Assembly: GCA_027451525.1 (NCBI GenBank)
Contig: DAIDJF010000041.1
Location: 1-49,653 of the forward strand
Origin: Ktedonobacterales bacterium
GTDB lineage: Bacteria > Chloroflexota > Ktedonobacteria > Ktedonobacterales > Ktedonobacteraceae
Direction of reading: 5' to 3'
Length of the DNA stretch: 49,653 nucleotides
Positions 24,679 to 33,815 of the stretch are shown piece by piece. Each line of letters starts with the position of its first letter. Position 1 is the stretch's first letter. The notes beneath the pieces are model-generated. The model ran no database searches and was not told the origin of the DNA. It saw only the letters and a list, made by a program, of their open reading frames with translations. The translations under genes were made by a program, and so were the position numbers.

Positions 24679-25874
24679 TGGCAATTTCAACAAGTACGGA
24701 TTTGTTGCTGGATGTGCGCAATATGAGTGTGGATTATCTGGCGGGTAGTGGTGTGGTGCATGCGGTGAGTGATGTGAGTTTTACGCTGAAGCGCGGCGAG
24801 GTTTTGGGTCTGGCAGGAGAGAGCGGATGTGGGAAGTCCACGCTGGCCTATGCGGTTGCGCGTCTGTTGCGTCCACCCGCTGTCGTTACTGATGGGCAGG
24901 CGTTGTACTATCCGCGTGAGCGCGAGGATGCTGAAGGTGTAGATATTGCGTCTTCGGTGGCTTTAACGAAGCGCGTCAAAGCTGAAGAAGCTGATGGAGC
25001 GCGTTCGCAGTCTGGGGAGAGGCACGACGATGGGGCTGTAGATATTCTGCAACTGGCTCCTGATGCGTTGCGCATGTTTCGCTGGAGCGAATTGGCGGTT
25101 GTTTTTCAAAGCGCGATGAACGCGCTCAATCCGGTCTTGACAGTCGGCACGCAGATTATGGATGTTTTAGAGGCGCATCGCCCGACGATGGGGCCAGATT
25201 CGCGCAAACGGCGCGCAATTGAGTTGTTGCGTATGGTTGGCATCTCTGCTGACCGTTTGAGCAGTTATCCCCACGAGCTAAGCGGGGGAATGCGGCAACG
25301 TGCGACGATTGCGATTGCGCTGGCTTTGTCACCTGAAATCATTATTATGGATGAGCCAACAACTGCCCTGGATGTAGTGGTACAGCGTGAGATTCTGAGT
25401 GAGATTCTACGCTTGCGCGCACAATTAGGTTTTTCGGTAATCTTTATCACGCACGATTTATCGCTGTTGTTGGAACTGGCAGATAGGGTGGCAATTATGT
25501 ATGCCGGAAGAATTGTGGAGATGGCTTCACGCCGCGATATGTACCAGCATCCGCGCCACCCGTATGCATATGGGTTGATTCATTCGTTCCCGTCGCTGCA
25601 TGGTCCGCGTCGGCGCATGACAGGTATTCATGGCACGCCGCCAGATTTGCGGGCCGTGCCCTCCGGCTGTGCATTTCATCCGCGTTGTCCAATGGCATTC
25701 GAGGCGTGTCACCGCGTATTTCCTGTACTCCAGGTAGCTGTGGTGGGAATGCCAGAGCAGCGAGTTGCTTGCCATCTTTACAATGAGACATTGCGTGCCA
25801 ATGGTGCTCCTGCAACTGAAGAAATTGCGCGCAGCTATGAGCGATTGGCGGATGAAGGGAGCAAGAAACTATGA
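24678..25874 (+). CDS. ABC transporter ATPase, DppD/OppD type
   Basis: A 398-residue nucleotide-binding subunit. Walker A is GESGCGKST (residues 48-56), Q-loop Gln144 in [12 protein letters not shown], signature LSGGMRQR, Walker [13 protein letters not shown], and H-loop [11 protein letters not shown]. The C-terminal [15 protein letters not shown] segment is the oligopeptide-type extension that in some members binds an iron-sulfur cluster. Residues about 75-120, between Walker A and the Q-loop, are an acidic, Arg/Asp/Glu-rich insertion longer than in standard DppD. It overlaps the flanking genes by 1 and 4 bases. Confidence 0.95.
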   Translation: MAISTSTDLLLDVRNMSVDYLAGSGVVHAVSDVSFTLKRGEVLGLAGESGCGKSTLAYAVARLLRPPAVVTDGQALYYPREREDAEGVDIASSVALTKRVKAEEADGARSQSGERHDDGAVDILQLAPDALRMFRWSELAVVFQSAMNALNPVLTVGTQIMDVLEAHRPTMGPDSRKRRAIELLRMVGISADRLSSYPHELSGGMRQRATIAIALALSPEIIIMDEPTTALDVVVQREILSEILRLRAQLGFSVIFITHDLSLLLELADRVAIMYAGRIVEMASRRDMYQHPRHPYAYGLIHSFPSLHGPRRRMTGIHGTPPDLRAVPSGCAFHPRCPMAFEACHRVFPVLQVAVVGMPEQRVACHLYNETLRANGAPATEEIARSYERLADEGSKKL

Positions 25875-26983
25875 GTTCTGTCGGAACGGATGTTTTGCGT
25901 GCGCAGGTAGGACGCGCGGAAGAGCCAGTTTTGGAAATTGAGCATCTGCGCAAAGTCTTCCCGCTGCGCAGTGTGCGTTTGTTTGGGCCTGCGCGTGGGG
26001 TGCAGGCGGTAGATGATGCCTCGATGGCTCTGTATCCAGGGCGTGCGACGGCACTGGTAGGTGAGAGCGGCAGTGGTAAGACGACAATTGCGCGTATGAT
26101 GGCGCGTTTGTATGATCCGACCTCTGGTGTAATGCGTTTTCGCGGGGATCCTGTAAAACTGACAGGTGGTAGGACGCTGCGGAATTATCGGCGTCATGTA
26201 CAACTGGTCTTTCAAGACCCCTTTTCATCGCTCAATCCTGTGCATGATGTGCGCTACCATTTAAGTCGTCCGCTCCTGGTGTATGGGCATGCGCGGACAG
26301 AGGATGAGGTGACGGAACAGGTGCTTGGGTTGCTGAGACGTGTGAGCTTGAGTCCAGCCGAGCAGTTTATCTCGAAGTATCCACACCAGTTGAGCGGAGG
26401 ACAGAGACAGCGCGTGGCGATTGCGCGTGCTTTGGCGGCGCAACCAGAGGTGTTGCTGGCTGACGAGCCGGTTTCGATGCTGGATGTGTCGATTCGTCTG
26501 GATATTCTGAATCTGCTGCTGAAACTGAAGGAGGAGGAACACCTGGCCCTGCTGTTTATCACACATGACATTGCAAGCGCGCGCTATTTTGCCGAGGATA
26601 CGATGGTTATGTACGCGGGGCAAATGGTAGAGGGTGGACCAAGCGATGACGTCATTCAAGAGCCAAAGCATCCCTATACGCAGTTGTTGCTTTCCGCAGC
26701 CCCTGACCCCGACCGCATTAATATGGAGGGCAGCGGGTTGGAGCAATTGCCCGCGCGTGGTGAGATTCCAAGCCTGATCAATCCTCCGAGTGGTTGCCGT
26801 TTCCATCCACGTTGTCCGAGCGCGATGCCAATTTGTAGCGAGCGTTTCCCAAAACGCACAGAATTGGGCAACGGGCATTGGACCCATTGTTTTCTTTATG
26901 GCGATGGTGAGGCAGGGCAAGCCGCGCCAATTACAGTGACGCGCAAAAAAGCACAAACGAGTGATACGACGACACAGGCGTAG
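25871..26983 (+). CDS. ABC transporter ATPase, DppF/OppF type
   Basis: A 370-residue second ATPase of the transporter. Walker A is [10 protein letters not shown]-loop [19 protein letters not shown], signature [15 protein letters not shown], Walker [15 protein letters not shown]-loop FITHDIA. The C-terminal [19 protein letters not shown] is again the oligopeptide-family extension. The ATG overlaps the previous stop (ATGA), and the gene ends before a long stem-loop that separates it from the beta-glucosidase gene. Confidence 0.95.
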   Translation: MSSVGTDVLRAQVGRAEEPVLEIEHLRKVFPLRSVRLFGPARGVQAVDDASMALYPGRATALVGESGSGKTTIARMMARLYDPTSGVMRFRGDPVKLTGGRTLRNYRRHVQLVFQDPFSSLNPVHDVRYHLSRPLLVYGHARTEDEVTEQVLGLLRRVSLSPAEQFISKYPHQLSGGQRQRVAIARALAAQPEVLLADEPVSMLDVSIRLDILNLLLKLKEEEHLALLFITHDIASARYFAEDTMVMYAGQMVEGGPSDDVIQEPKHPYTQLLLSAAPDPDRINMEGSGLEQLPARGEIPSLINPPSGCRFHPRCPSAMPICSERFPKRTELGNGHWTHCFLYGDGEAGQAAPITVTRKKAQTSDTTTQA

Positions 26984-27008
26984 GAAGTATCACGCAAAGC
27001 TGTCAGGG

Positions 27009-27092
27009 CCGATGATGGAGATGCACAAATGAATATGGTAATCATGTGTGGTGACACCAATTACCATACCAATTTGTGAAAAGCATCATCGG
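27009..27092 (+). terminator. Long interrupted stem-loop between transporter operon and beta-glucosidase gene
   Basis: Three perfect stem blocks stack in order: CCGATGATG (27009-27017) with 27084-27092, CACAAAT (27024-27030) with 27072-27078, and TATGGTAAT (27034-27042) with 27060-27068. A small GTGT/ACAC hairpin caps it. TTT follows. It could be a terminator, attenuator or RNA-stabilising element. Confidence 0.65.
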
Positions 27093-27148
27093 TTTCTACA
27101 TTTATTGGGTATTACGATACATTGTGCATAAGAAATAGGAGAAGATGC

Positions 27149-28561
<1,413 letters not shown>

Positions 28562-28598
28562 CAAACTGAAGGCATGAGTACCGCGTGAAAACATAGCG

Positions 28599-28647
28599 CA
28601 GGGATCAAACGTGGGGAAACGTTGAGTTGGCCCACGTTTGATCCCTG
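28599..28647 (+). terminator. Perfect 17-bp stem-loop after the beta-glucosidase gene
   Basis: CAGGGATCAAACGTGGG (28599-28615) pairs perfectly with 28631-28647 across a 15-base loop. No U-tract follows, so it may end transcription inefficiently or protect the 3' end of the message. Confidence 0.7.
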
Positions 28648-28739
28648 TATGTGTGGCGACATATTGTGCTGTATGGCACCAGACATGATGTCCGTAATCT
28701 TGTTTCGATTCCCTAAGCTCAAAGAAGAGTCATACCCCA

Positions 28740-28768
28740 TTGACACGAGTACGCACCTGATATATCCT
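28740..28768 (+). promoter_or_regulatory. Probable promoter of the Rrf2-type regulator gene
   Basis: TTGACA (28740-28745) is followed after 17 bases by TATCCT (28763-28768), giving a leader of about 50 bases before the ATG at 28826. Confidence 0.6.
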
Positions 28769-28825
28769 AGCAGTAGGAAAAGGAGGCTATTTTCTGTTAC
28801 CGTATCCTTGAGAAAGGCTGAGACA

Positions 28826-29263
28826 ATGAAGTTGACAATGAAAGGGGATTACGGTCTGAGAGCTATGCTTGACCTGGCTGCTTATTATGGGCAAGGACCA
28901 ATAGAGAGTGCTGATATTGCTAGCAGGCAATATATTCCTGAGCAGTATCTCGATCAGATTTTAATGGTATTGCGCAAAGAAGGACTGGTCAAAAGTGTTC
29001 GTGGACCAAAGGGAGGACATCTGCTGGCAAAGCCACCGGGTGAAATCACGATGGGGCAAGTAATGGCGGCCCTCGAAGGATATGTGCCTCCAATGGAATG
29101 TTTGCCCAATCCCGACTTCTGCAAACTCTCACCAGGCTGCGCCCTGCGCGAGGTTTGGCAGAAAATAGATGCGATGACCCAGCAACTTCTTCAATCAACC
29201 ACGATAGAGGAGTTAGCTCAGCGGCATAAGATTGAAAATACCGAGACAATGTACTATATTTAA
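28826..29263 (+). CDS. Rrf2-family transcriptional regulator with three conserved cysteines
   Basis: A 145-residue winged-helix protein: MKLTMKGDYGLRAMLDLA, then IPEQYLDQILMVLRKEGLVKSVRGPKGGHLLAKP, the standard Rrf2 DNA-binding region. Cys92, Cys99 and Cys105 form a CX6CX5C cluster in the position used by IscR and NsrR (usually CX5CX5C) to hold an iron-sulfur cluster. Sensing of cluster status, nitric oxide or redox is therefore likely; a CymR-like role in cysteine metabolism is an alternative, since a cysteine synthase gene lies about 830 bases downstream. AAAGG lies upstream of ATG 28826. Confidence 0.88.
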   Translation: MKLTMKGDYGLRAMLDLAAYYGQGPIESADIASRQYIPEQYLDQILMVLRKEGLVKSVRGPKGGHLLAKPPGEITMGQVMAALEGYVPPMECLPNPDFCKLSPGCALREVWQKIDAMTQQLLQSTTIEELAQRHKIENTETMYYI

Positions 29264-29357
29264 TGTAAGTCTACAATAAAAGAGTCGGTAGAAGAGTCCC
29301 TCTGGTGGCGTGTGTATATGGATTGGTTGAAGTAATCTGTAGAAGAGAGAGGGGTAC

Positions 29358-29762
29358 GTGGCTGAAGTACTGGATAGGCGTAAGTTAATCGCGATTGTTG
29401 AAGATGATGCGCGCATTGCCAATATGTTTTATGACATGTTGGAATGTCTCGGTTTGTGGCGTATCCATATCTTTTCAGATGGGCTTTCTGCGCGGGAAGA
29501 GTTACCGCAACTGGGGGCAGACCTTATCCTGCTAGATGTTGGGCTTCCTAATCTGGATGGGGCCTCGCTCTACCGCATTTTGAGCGGACATAACAAGACC
29601 AGACATATTCCAATCGTGATGATTACGGGAAGCCACGATTGGGAATTGCACCGTATGGGGCTGCAAACAGGTTTACTGTTGCGTAAGCCCTTTAATGTTC
29701 AGGAATTGCTGGATATTATTTCTGCCTTATTGCCTGAAACGGGTGAATATCAAAATATGTAG
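29358..29762 (+). CDS. Single-domain response regulator (CheY-like receiver)
   Basis: A 134-residue receiver domain without an output domain: acidic pair Asp16-Asp17, phosphoacceptor Asp60 in LILLDVGLPNLDG, threonine in IVMITGSHDW, and lysine in LLLRKPFNV. The GTG start at 29358 follows AGAGGGG at close spacing. Its stop codon TAG (29760-29762) is also the first three bases of a dispersed repeat element, so the original 3' end may have been altered. No kinase gene is adjacent. Confidence 0.88.
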   Translation: MAEVLDRRKLIAIVEDDARIANMFYDMLECLGLWRIHIFSDGLSAREELPQLGADLILLDVGLPNLDGASLYRILSGHNKTRHIPIVMITGSHDWELHRMGLQTGLLLRKPFNVQELLDIISALLPETGEYQNM

Positions 29763-29847
29763 TGCTCTGTCAAATGTCATTGCGCACCTTTTTGCGCCTG
29801 AGAGCAGGGCGTGATAATGGTGTTGAAAAATTTCATCCGCATACCGC

Positions 29848-29865
29848 GGCGTGATTTATCACGCC
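29848..29865. repeat. GGCGTGATTTATCACGCC palindrome
   Basis: A perfect 7-bp stem with a TTTA loop; one of the palindrome family members also seen at 29925, 33608, 33672, 33732 and, diverged, 48843. Confidence 0.85.
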
Positions 29866-29924
29866 CTCGTCCCGTGTCACCGTCCCGCGTCACACGGCTC
29901 CCCAGGCGGATTGATGGGCGAGCA

Positions 29925-29944
29925 GGGTGTGATTTATCACGCCC
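29925..29944. repeat. GGGTGTGATTTATCACGCCC palindrome
   Basis: Second palindrome copy in element A; one position (T for C) differs from the consensus, leaving a G-U pair in RNA. Confidence 0.85.
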
Positions 29945-30030
29945 CTACGCGGTCACCGGATGAAATTTTTCAACACGATAATCATGCCCCTACAATGAAG
30001 ACAGGCAGAACGGGCATCGTATCATTGTAG

Positions 30031-30051
30031 GGGCGACCCTCGCGATCGCCC
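30031..30051. repeat. GGGCGACC-type hairpin, second copy
   Basis: GGGCGA (30031-30036) pairs with TCGCCC (30046-30051). It is the same motif as at 22571-22591 and lies about 45 bases before the cysteine synthase start. Confidence 0.65.
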
Positions 30052-30096
30052 TGCCTCTCTGAGGCAGTAAAAAAATTTATAAATTAGAAGGTTGCT

Positions 30097-31044
30097 ATGG
30101 CTCGTTGGGCAAAAGACGTGACCGAGTGTATTGGTCACACTCCTCTGGTTGAGTTGCGGCGTTTTGCCTCTGGCACTGGGGCAACCTTACTAGCAAAACT
30201 AGAGATGTTTGGCCCTGGGGGAAGCGTCAAGGATCGACCTGCCCTGCAAATGGTGAGTGAGGCGGAGGCCCAAGGACTGCTGCGTCCAGGCGGAGTTATC
30301 ACCGAGCCGACGAGCGGCAATATGGGCATCTCGCTTGCCTTAATCGCTGCCGCTCGTGGCTATCGTTGTATTCTCACCATGCCCGATACAATCAGCCGCG
30401 AGCGGCGCATGTTACTCAAGCGCTTAGGCGCGGAGGTCATTCTTACCCCTGGTGGGCGTGGCATGCGCGGTGCCATCAATAAAGTCATTGAACTACGCAC
30501 TACACTGCCCAATGCCTGGTTCCCTCAACAGTTCTACAATCAGGCCAATCCACGCTCTCATCGCATTGGAACCGCTACAGAAATTTGGGAAGAGACCGAT
30601 GGGGCGGTTGATATCGTGGTGATTGGTGTTGGCACAGGCGGTACATTGACGGGTGTTGCTGAAGGCTTGCGCGCCTATAAACCTTCTCTCGAAGTAGTGG
30701 CAGTTGAACCCGCTTCCTCCGCCATTCTCTCCGGCGGACGCCCCGGCCCACATCGCATTGAGGGGTTAGGAGCGGGTTTTCAGCCAGATACGCTACGTCT
30801 GGATCTGATTGATCGTGTTATTGCCGTGACTGACCAGGATGCCGTTGAAACAGCTCATCATATAATCGCTACTGAGGGCATTTCGATTGGGATTAGTAGT
30901 GGCGCAGCGGCATGGGCTGCTTTACAAGAGGCTCGCAAAGAGCAGAATCAGGGGAAAGTTATTGTGACCATTTTCCCTAGTGCGGCTGAACGGTATTTGC
31001 ATACAATCCTCTTCGACGACTTGCGCACCGAGCACCGCTCTTAG
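30097..31044 (+). CDS. Cysteine synthase (O-acetylserine sulfhydrylase) family PLP enzyme
   Basis: A 315-residue fold-type II PLP enzyme that makes cysteine from O-acetylserine (or a related activated serine) and sulfide. The Schiff-base lysine is in GPGGSVKDRPAL, the substrate loop is TSGNMGIS (usually TSGNTGIS), the PLP phosphate loop is VGTGGTLTG, and the pyridine-nitrogen serine lies in GISSGAA. MPDTISRERR replaces the usual MPETMSxERR. The variations in the substrate loop leave CysM or O-phosphoserine specificity open. AGAAGG lies eleven bases before the ATG. Upstream sequence is repeat-derived, so its promoter may lie within the repeat. Confidence 0.92.
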   Translation: MARWAKDVTECIGHTPLVELRRFASGTGATLLAKLEMFGPGGSVKDRPALQMVSEAEAQGLLRPGGVITEPTSGNMGISLALIAAARGYRCILTMPDTISRERRMLLKRLGAEVILTPGGRGMRGAINKVIELRTTLPNAWFPQQFYNQANPRSHRIGTATEIWEETDGAVDIVVIGVGTGGTLTGVAEGLRAYKPSLEVVAVEPASSAILSGGRPGPHRIEGLGAGFQPDTLRLDLIDRVIAVTDQDAVETAHHIIATEGISIGISSGAAAWAALQEARKEQNQGKVIVTIFPSAAERYLHTILFDDLRTEHRS

Positions 31045-31154
31045 GCCAGAAACTTGTACCCCTTTATTGTCCTGATTCGTTACAATCAATGAGACGAGAA
31101 AATATTGCTCTCATGCGCAACGTCTTGTAGCAGCTTGAAAAATTGAGGAATGGT

Positions 31155-31988
31155 ATGACACAGAATAGTTCCGCAACTCGCTTGTTTTGTCTAGATGATA
31201 CTATCTACCAGCGTACACATCGGCAGGGATTGCTTTGGCTGGGCTTCTATCTGAGTATTGCCCTGGTTGCGCTTTTGGCGGCTATCCTGCTTCTTCCTAC
31301 CTATACACATGTGTTTACTTTCTATTTGAAGTGGCAAGATGCGCTGGTCGCCTTGCTCTTTTTTGTCGCCTTGCTTGCGTTAGCGGGCGCGACTTTCGTT
31401 ATTCGTTTCCTCTATGCGCTACGCATCGGCTCCCAGACGGGCGTTGTGCAACTGCGTGGCGACCATCAACTGGCGGCGCGTGACCTTTCACATGAAAACT
31501 TTGCTAGCATCTTTTGGATGCTCCACGCCGCTTTTTGGTGCTTTGTGGCTGGTCTCATTGGTCTCACTCCCGCAATGCTCCTGGGATGGACCTTGCATCT
31601 CACCTCACCACTCTGGCTCGTGTTAACTACTGGCGTCGCTATCCTGTTGAGCCTCGCTGGTCTGGTCGTGACATTGATTGCCGCCTCATTTATCTTTGTT
31701 GGCTGTATTGGCCTCTTCCATATCTGCCGCAAGCTTGGCTCGCTACATGTGTATGCTATCGACAATCGCCTGATTATTCATCGCGATAAGCTACTCCTCA
31801 CAATCATTTATCCTGATAAGCCAGAGGCACTCGTTGATCTTGCGACGTTAGTGCCGGAAGACCAACAAGCCTTGCTCGCCCTATTGCAGGACGGCACGAT
31901 TGAGATACAGAGCGCACCTGCGGATCTGCTGGCTCTCGAAGATGCCGAGGAGGCTGAAGCCAACAAACGCCGTATGGCCTATGTCTGA
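31155..31988 (+). CDS. Hypothetical membrane protein
   Basis: A 277-residue protein I do not recognise. It has about four hydrophobic helices in two hairpins: LLWLGFYLSIALVALLAAILLLP and ALVALLFFVALLALAGATFVIRFL near the N terminus, then MLHAAFWCFVAGLIGLTPAMLLGW and LVLTTGVAILLSLAGLVVTLIAASFIFVGCIGLF. The C-terminal 90 residues are soluble and acidic at the end (ALEDAEEAEANKRR). ATG 31155 is chosen because GAGGA ends six bases before it. No neighbour suggests a function. Confidence 0.75.
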   Translation: MTQNSSATRLFCLDDTIYQRTHRQGLLWLGFYLSIALVALLAAILLLPTYTHVFTFYLKWQDALVALLFFVALLALAGATFVIRFLYALRIGSQTGVVQLRGDHQLAARDLSHENFASIFWMLHAAFWCFVAGLIGLTPAMLLGWTLHLTSPLWLVLTTGVAILLSLAGLVVTLIAASFIFVGCIGLFHICRKLGSLHVYAIDNRLIIHRDKLLLTIIYPDKPEALVDLATLVPEDQQALLALLQDGTIEIQSAPADLLALEDAEEAEANKRRMAYV

Positions 31989-32021
31989 GCGTAACTTGTG
32001 ATGAGATACTGACATAAAAAC

Positions 32022-32051
32022 TTGACGAGCTGTTACCCATGATGCTACGCT
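32022..32051 (+). promoter_or_regulatory. Possible promoter of the aldehyde dehydrogenase gene
   Basis: TTGACG (32022-32027) and TACGCT (32046-32051) lie 18 bases apart, 60-90 bases before the ATG. The -10 is weak. Confidence 0.4.
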
Positions 32052-32097
32052 GCAAACATAGTGTGCTTTCGCGTGGAAGCGATACAAATAGGCGAGG

Positions 32098-32114
32098 AGT
32101 AGTAAATAACTACT
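32098..32114 (+). promoter_or_regulatory. Hairpin between ribosome binding site and start codon of the aldehyde dehydrogenase gene
   Basis: AGTAGT (32098-32103) and ACTACT (32109-32114) form a perfect 6-bp inverted repeat with a 5-base loop directly before ATG 32115. The GGCGAGG Shine-Dalgarno is immediately upstream, at an otherwise too long distance; folding would bring it close to the start. Confidence 0.5.
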
Positions 32115-33554
32115 ATGGAAACAGCGTATTTAGTGCTTGGCGGAGAGCGTGTACCCGCTGTAACTGGGAAAACATTTCCCCTGCTTGAGCCAGCGACAGG
32201 TCAACCTTTTATGGAGGTTGCAGAGGCAGGACGGGAAGATATTGAGCGTGCCGTGCGGATCGCGCATCAAACCTTTGAAACAGGTAGTTGGTCGCGTCTC
32301 AGTGCTACTGCGCGTGGACGTATTTTGCTCAAGGCGGCGACATTAGTCCGCGAACGATTAGAGCAACTTGCGACTATTGAGGCACGCAATGCGGGGAAAC
32401 CAATGCGCGATGCACGTGATGAAGTGGGCCTTGCGGCTGCCGTGCTGGAATATTGGGGTGGTGCAGCGAACAAGATTATGGGCGAGACTATCCCTGTGCA
32501 GGATACTGGTCTGGAAGTCACGTTACGCGAGCCAGTTGGTGTCTGTGCCCTCATTACGCCGTGGAATTTCCCTCTCGTGATTGCCAGCTGGAAGATTGCC
32601 CCGGCCCTGGCGTGTGGCAATACTGTGATCGTGAAGCCCGCCCAACTTACACCTGTATCAACCTTACTGCTAGCCGATATTTTGATGGAAGCTGGCCTGC
32701 CACCGGGCGTTATTTCCGTGCTGCCCGCTCCAGGGGCAATTGCTGGCAATAGTCTGGTGACGCATCCACTGATCTCAAAAGTCTCTTTCACTGGCTCAAC
32801 CGAAGTGGGAGCGCATATCATGCGCCTGTGCGCTGAGAATATCACGCGCGTTTCGCTAGAACTGGGAGGAAAGGCCGCGAATATCGTGTTCGCTGATGCC
32901 GATCTGCAACGCAGCGTAAATTCCTCTGTTTTTGCCGTTTTTGGCAATTGCGGCCAAGACTGTTGTGCGCGTTCGCGTCTTCTCGTGCAACGCTCTGTCT
33001 ACGAAGAGTTTAACCAACTCCTGGCTGCGCGCACCGCCGCGCTCCGCGTTGGGCAACCACTGGATGAGCAGACGGAGATTGGGCCATTGATTTCGGCGGC
33101 ACAGCGGCAGCGTTCTCTTGATTATCTTGCGCTGGCACAACAAGAAGGAGCGCACGTGCTGATGGGCGGGAATGTGCCATCAGAGCAACCCAACGGATAT
33201 TTTCTCCAGCCCGCCATTCTGACTCAGGTAGATAATAGGATGCGTGTGGCGCAAGAAGAGATTTTCGGGCCAGTTGTGACTGTTATTCCCTTTGATACGG
33301 AAGAGGAAGCTATTCGACTGGCAAATGATGTTGCGTTCGGCCTCTCTGGTTCGGTGTGGACACAGAATCTCGGACGCGCGTTGCGCGTAGCAAAAGGAGT
33401 GCGGGCTGGAGTGCTCTCAGTCAACTCAAATCATAGCGTACATACGGAGGCTCCCTTTGGCGGCTACAAAAAGAGCGGCTTTGGACGCGAGATGGGGATG
33501 CATGCCGTGCAACTCTACACAGAAGTGAAGAGTATCTTTTTCTCACAAGAATAG
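32115..33554 (+). CDS. NAD(P)-dependent aldehyde dehydrogenase
   Basis: A 479-residue ALDH-superfamily enzyme that oxidises an aldehyde to its acid. PWNFPLVIASWK (about 149-160), Lys174 in IVKPAQLTP, the general base Glu249 in SLELGGKAAN and the catalytic Cys283 in GNCGQDCCARSR are all present, as is the C-terminal PFGGYKKSGFGREMG. Overall resemblance is to betaine-aldehyde and gamma-aminobutyraldehyde dehydrogenases. With the permease, SDR and gamma-glutamyl ligase genes downstream it may act in amine catabolism, but convergent transcription of the next gene means it is not in one operon with them. Confidence 0.92.
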   Translation: METAYLVLGGERVPAVTGKTFPLLEPATGQPFMEVAEAGREDIERAVRIAHQTFETGSWSRLSATARGRILLKAATLVRERLEQLATIEARNAGKPMRDARDEVGLAAAVLEYWGGAANKIMGETIPVQDTGLEVTLREPVGVCALITPWNFPLVIASWKIAPALACGNTVIVKPAQLTPVSTLLLADILMEAGLPPGVISVLPAPGAIAGNSLVTHPLISKVSFTGSTEVGAHIMRLCAENITRVSLELGGKAANIVFADADLQRSVNSSVFAVFGNCGQDCCARSRLLVQRSVYEEFNQLLAARTAALRVGQPLDEQTEIGPLISAAQRQRSLDYLALAQQEGAHVLMGGNVPSEQPNGYFLQPAILTQVDNRMRVAQEEIFGPVVTVIPFDTEEEAIRLANDVAFGLSGSVWTQNLGRALRVAKGVRAGVLSVNSNHSVHTEAPFGGYKKSGFGREMGMHAVQLYTEVKSIFFSQE

Positions 33555-33574
33555 ATAAAGTTCCTCTTAGTCTG

Positions 33575-33793
33575 TAGTGCTCTGTCATGCGATATGTCTT
33601 GTGAACGGACGTGATTTATCACGCCCTCGTCCCGCGTCACACGGCTCCCCAGGCCGATCGATGTGCGAGCAGGGCGTGATTTATCACGCCCCTACAATGA
33701 AAATGGGCAAAACATGTACCGCATCATCGTAGGGGCGTGATTTATCACGCCCTGCTCGCAGGCACAAAAAAGGTGCGCGATGACATTTGATAG
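33575..33793. repeat. Dispersed inverted-repeat element, copy B
   Basis: It begins TAGTGCTCTGTCA (33575-33587) and ends with the inverse of TCAAATGTCATCGCGCACC (33772-33790). Inside are three palindromes of the GGGCGTGATTTATCACGCCC type (33608, 33672, 33732) and a 37-base inverted repeat (33664-33700 with 33724-33760). It lies between convergent genes and encodes no protein. Confidence 0.8.
33664..33760. repeat. 37-bp near-perfect inverted repeat within copy B
   Basis: Arms 33664-33700 and 33724-33760 pair apart from one mismatch near the loop and the self-palindromic TTTA centres; the loop is 23 bases. Each arm contains its own complete palindrome, so alternative cruciforms are possible. 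Confidence 0.8.
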
Positions 33794-33815
33794 ATATCTT
33801 GTGTATCCTCTTACA

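Larger units (their letters stand above)
29820..29976. mobile_element. Nested MITE-like insertion with 20-bp perfect terminal inverted repeats
   Basis: GTGTTGAAAAATTTCATCCG (29820-29839) is perfectly repeated in inverse at 29957-29976. GATAAT occurs just outside on both sides (29813-29818 and 29977-29982), consistent with a target duplication inside a GGGCGTGATAATCATGCCCC-type palindrome. The 157-base unit encodes no protein. Confidence 0.7.
29760..30034. repeat. Dispersed inverted-repeat element, copy A (with nested insertion)
   Basis: The left end TAGTGCTCTGTCA followed by AATGTCATTGCGCACC matches the ends of copies B and C. The interior shares an 80-base block (29848-29948) with copy B (33608-33696) and a CCCCTACAATGA/TCATTGTAGGGG stem (29986-29998 with 30022-30034, 13 bp perfect). 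A matching right terminus like that of copies B and C is not visible, so this copy may be truncated. Confidence 0.75.

Noticed and set aside
24019..24693. A 224-codon minus-strand frame opposite the DppC-type gene
   Set aside because: Composition (Arg, Gln, His, Thr-rich) is that of an antisense translation and no ribosome site is seen.
29760..33793. CRISPR array suggested by repeated GGGCGTGATTTATCACGCCC units
   Set aside because: Units are few, unevenly spaced, in both orientations within inverted repeats, and no cas gene is present.
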